This document shows, piece by piece, positions 32,999 to 35,347 of a DNA stretch of 35,347 nt. Source of the stretch: Candidatus Kerfeldbacteria bacterium CG08_land_8_20_14_0_20_40_16 (GTDB lineage: Bacteria > Patescibacteriota > Patescibacteriia > UM-FILTER-42-10); assembly GCA_002774635.1 (NCBI GenBank), contig PEXU01000038.1:1-35347 (forward strand). The letters run 5' to 3'. The notes beneath the pieces are model-generated. The model was not told the origin of the DNA and did no database searches. It saw nothing but the letters and a program-made list of their open reading frames with translations. The translations under genes were made by a program, and so were the position numbers. Positions within the stretch are counted from its first letter, which is position 1. Every line of letters starts with the position of its first letter.

Positions 32999-35212
32999 CT
33001 ACTCACTGGAATGTTCAAGGATGGCCTTGAGCGCTTCCAAGTGCTGAGCAGCTTCCACCAACTTGCCTTCTCCAGTAAGAGTCAGCCAGCTGTAGAAATG
33101 TTCGCTGACAAGCTTAATCAACTCTTTGTCAGAAACCGTCGAATCAACCACTGTACCAGTGATAGTTGTCATTGCCAGGCGATTCTGTCCGAGCAGATCA
33201 GCCAAGGCCGCTTCAAAAGTCGGACCATATCCGAGCTTGGTGTTAGAGGCCACTACCAGTCGCTTGAGTTCAGGCATTTTGCCTGCCTCGGCCTGTAGAT
33301 AGATTGGCTGAACATACATGAAGCGATGATCTGATAAAGGAATTGTCAGGAGATTTCCCTGGATTACTGTGGAACCTTTCTGACTCCATAAAGTAAAGTC
33401 TTTAGAAATCCTTTCATCTTGGTTGATGCGGATTTCAATCTGCATTGGTCCCATGATCAACTTGTCTTTGGAAAAGCGGTAGACCAACAGTTTGCCATAA
33501 TGATTCCCGTCGCATCTGGCCGCCATCCAAGCAACCATGTTGTGCTTGGGGTTATCAGGATCTACGGTTCTGGGCGTGAAAGGCAAAATCTGACAGAATT
33601 CATCCTCTTTTTCGCCAGGTAAGGTAATAACCACATAGTAAGGCAGAATTTCTTGAATATTGCCAGCGTGAACTTCCTTGGCAATGTCCCAAGCATCCTC
33701 CCTGTTATAGAAAACTACTGCATCATTCATGTGGTAATTGGCGTACATCTTAGCCTGGATTCTCATCAGGTCCTCTGGATAGCGGACATGCTCCAAAAGT
33801 GCTGGCGGCAGTTCGCTTTTCGGCGAAAAGAGATCTGGGAAGATTTTTTGCCAAGTCTGGATGACAGGATCATCTGGGTCAAAGACGTAGAAACGCACCT
33901 TGCCGTTGTAGGCATCCATCACCACCTTGACTGAATTACGGATGTAGTTAAAGTCCTCATATCTTTCAGAGTAAGGAAAGTTATTGGTGGTGGTGTAGGC
34001 GTCCCAGATGAACCAAATCTTGCCATCGGCAATGACTTGATAAGGGTCATTGTCGTAAAACAGAAAGGGTGCAACGGTCTTGACCCTTTCCTCCAAGCTA
34101 CGGCGGAAGAGGATTCTACTTGAAGCGTTGAACTCGCTGGCAGTCAAAAGCCGCAGGCCGTCGAACTGGATGGCAAAAGCCAGTTTTCTCAAGAAACTGC
34201 TTAAAGTAATGCCGCCAGTTCCTTGATAGTGGCAGGTGGCATTGGTTTCACCTTTAGGGAAGTCAAATTCCTCGTGAATGGTCCCGGTGTAGACACGTTC
34301 TCTGGTCAGCTCGCCGTAGTAGATTTCCGGTCGCGAGATTGCCAGTGCTGAAAAGCGCGTTTCAGGAGGAATGTTCTTAACCCAGTAATCTGGTTGTCCA
34401 TCAGTAGTCACGGTATTGACCGGATTCATACAGATGCCGTAACCGTGAGTGTAGACCAAACGCTCGTTCTGCCAGGTGCGAGCCCTTGGATCAAGCAGAT
34501 TTTGATTGAGTTCCCGAGAGGACGCCATCATCTGGACAATCCGTTCATCAATCTTGTAGCGGACCACATCCACGTCAGGGAAGCGGTAGTACATCCGAAA
34601 ACTTTGGCGTTGATCAGCATTAGACTGCAAAACTCGCCAGTCCCAAAACCTGATGTTGGCCAAAGTATTGTCGTTGGTCGGATCGTTAACAGCTTCCGGC
34701 GTAATGTTTTCTTCTACTGGAAAGTCTTGTTCTGCAATGTTGGTTAAGCCATAAGCTTTTCTAGTGAACTCAATGTTACGTAGGATGTAGGGCTTTTCCA
34801 TGGAAAGCTCATTGGGTGAAACCGAATAGCTCTGAATGAGTGAGGGCCTGATGATTACAGCAATCAGCCAGACTAAAAACCAGATAGCAATAGCACTACC
34901 TGCCAGAATTACCTTGGGTTTGAAATTGCGGATGAAGATGGTAACCAGGAAGGCAATTAAAGCCATAGCGATAATCCAACAGTAAAGATGGTAAGCCCCA
35001 ATCTGGACATTGATATCAGTGTAACCTGCCCCGAAAACCGCCCCGCGTTCAGAGAAGTTCAAATTCCAAATATTGAATCGAACTGCAAATAGCCAGATGG
35101 CTGACCAAAGCGCCGCTATGATTGTTAAATGATTAAGCAGGTGTTTCCAACCACGCCATTTTTTTTCATCCAGGTCTTCTTCATTTTGACAGGTACCCCA
35201 AAATTTAGACAC
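32999..35212 (-). CDS. UPF0182 family membrane protein, 5' part lost to an IS insertion
   Basis: The frame encodes 737 residues, of which the first nine (MSKFWGTCQ, from a GTG) are read from the end of the adjacent insertion sequence. From about residue 10 it matches the UPF0182/COG1615 family: SERGAVFGAGYTDINVQ, SVSPNELSMEKPYILRNIEFTRKAYGL, RFWDWRVLQSNADQRQSFRMYYRFPDVDVVRY and YTHGYGICMNPVNTV. Family members are about 900-1000 aa with seven N-terminal membrane helices; here only the last three or so remain. The large C-terminal part would lie outside the membrane. The function of the family is unknown. GC content is visibly higher than in neighbouring genes. The gene keeps a strong terminator, so it is probably a recent disruption; the missing half should lie beyond the IS. 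Confidence 0.85.
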   Translation of the reverse strand: MSKFWGTCQNEEDLDEKKWRGWKHLLNHLTIIAALWSAIWLFAVRFNIWNLNFSERGAVFGAGYTDINVQIGAYHLYCWIIAMALIAFLVTIFIRNFKPKVILAGSAIAIWFLVWLIAVIIRPSLIQSYSVSPNELSMEKPYILRNIEFTRKAYGLTNIAEQDFPVEENITPEAVNDPTNDNTLANIRFWDWRVLQSNADQRQSFRMYYRFPDVDVVRYKIDERIVQMMASSRELNQNLLDPRARTWQNERLVYTHGYGICMNPVNTVTTDGQPDYWVKNIPPETRFSALAISRPEIYYGELTRERVYTGTIHEEFDFPKGETNATCHYQGTGGITLSSFLRKLAFAIQFDGLRLLTASEFNASSRILFRRSLEERVKTVAPFLFYDNDPYQVIADGKIWFIWDAYTTTNNFPYSERYEDFNYIRNSVKVVMDAYNGKVRFYVFDPDDPVIQTWQKIFPDLFSPKSELPPALLEHVRYPEDLMRIQAKMYANYHMNDAVVFYNREDAWDIAKEVHAGNIQEILPYYVVITLPGEKEDEFCQILPFTPRTVDPDNPKHNMVAWMAARCDGNHYGKLLVYRFSKDKLIMGPMQIEIRINQDERISKDFTLWSQKGSTVIQGNLLTIPLSDHRFMYVQPIYLQAEAGKMPELKRLVVASNTKLGYGPTFEAALADLLGQNRLAMTTITGTVVDSTVSDKELIKLVSEHFYSWLTLTGEGKLVEAAQHLEALKAILEHSSE

Positions 35213-35222
35213 TTTGTCCTCA

Positions 35223-35231
35223 TGGTATAAT
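35223..35231 (+). promoter_or_regulatory. Extended -10 of the IS transposase
   Basis: TGGTATAAT is a perfect extended -10 (TATAAT at 35226-35231), 24 bases before the transposase ATG. A weak -35 would lie in the IS end. Confidence 0.55.
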
Positions 35232-35254
35232 GGTTAGAGAAAGGAGAAAATATT

Positions 35255-35347
35255 ATGCTCAAAGGACATCGTTTGGTATCAAAAGACGTTAAAGAGCAAA
35301 TATTAAAAAGAATTAAGGAAGACGGCCTGCCGGTATCGCAGGTAGCT
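35255..35347 (+). CDS. Transposase OrfA, N-terminal fragment (cut by window end)
   Basis: The ATG at 35255 is preceded by AAAGGAG with 8 bases spacing. The visible 31 residues (MLKGHRLVSKDVKEQILKRI, then KEDGLPVSQVA) match the start of the helix-turn-helix of IS3/IS481-type OrfA proteins, in which the second helix follows the (G/D)xPVSQVA stretch. OrfA binds the terminal repeats; the catalytic DDE part would be in OrfB downstream. The gene is open to the window edge. Confidence 0.75.
   Translation, partial: MLKGHRLVSKDVKEQILKRIKEDGLPVSQVA

Larger units (their letters stand above)
35187..35347 (+). mobile_element. Insertion sequence, left end (IS3-like), runs off the window
   Basis: The element appears to start at TGACAGGTACCCC (35187) with AAAATTTAGACAC, forming a terminal inverted repeat of IS3-type character, and interrupts the UPF0182 coding frame. 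It carries its own extended -10 (TGGTATAAT, 35223-35231), an AAAGGAG ribosome site and the start of a transposase gene. The right end and any target duplication are outside the window. Confidence 0.7.

Noticed and set aside
32978-34747. Several plus-strand frames (60-117 aa) opposite the UPF0182 gene
   Set aside because: UPF0182 motifs run through the whole minus-strand frame; these are shadows with no start signals.

Overview
The window reads as a chromosomal segment of a small-genome bacterium, most likely a member of the Candidate Phyla Radiation (Patescibacteria, Parcubacteria-like). By eye it is AT-rich (roughly 40% GC). TGA is used as an ordinary stop. Genes are tightly packed, often with 4-base ATGA overlaps, and most have no visible Shine-Dalgarno. 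Several enzymes are pared-down versions of their families: a riboflavin kinase without its FAD synthetase half and a Mur ligase without the usual N-terminal domain. The taxonomic call is inference from gene content; no rRNA is present to test it.

Layout. 1-5924: a forward run of a nucleotidyltransferase, a YvcK/CofD-like protein, a HAD hydrolase, an 80-aa unknown, a CDP-alcohol phosphatidyltransferase, xseA-xseB, a 199-aa unknown and cutA. 6020-8915: a secreted subtilisin-like protease with a long FN3 plus FG-GAP repeat tail, split by a one-base frameshift. 9008-12407: riboflavin kinase, a CaCA-family cation antiporter, a YjbQ-family protein and a Mur ligase. 12642-20111: an rpoB-rpoC operon with a clear promoter, structured leader and terminator. 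20195-24155: ftsK, a RodZ-like membrane HTH protein and recA. 24287-28315 lies on the minus strand: efp, rpsR-ssb-rpsF with a good sigma70-type promoter, an unrecognised 342-aa protein, and a monocistronic gene for an unrecognised protein with a cold-shock-like C-terminus and unusually strong expression signals. 28627-30727: uvrC and a 49-aa basic protein. 30728-35212, minus strand: a UvrD/PcrA helicase and a UPF0182 membrane protein whose 5' part has been displaced by an insertion sequence entering at 35187. The window ends inside that IS.

The coding genes are mostly core functions: DNA repair and recombination (xseAB, recA, uvrC, uvrD, ssb), transcription (rpoBC), translation (efp, rpsR, rpsF), division and shape (ftsK, rodZ-like), and envelope. 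The unusual signal is mostly between genes. There is an 82-bp dispersed repeat upstream of both the Mur ligase and efp in the same orientation. There are several long intergenic inverted repeats, three sharing the outer stem AGGCGA/TCGCCT, two of which carry smaller palindromes nested inside. A GC-rich palindrome appears to be inserted in frame within the Mur ligase gene. A 17-bp inverted repeat spans the uvrC start codon. Together these suggest a genome colonised by several families of small palindromic elements. No tRNA, rRNA or CRISPR array was found.
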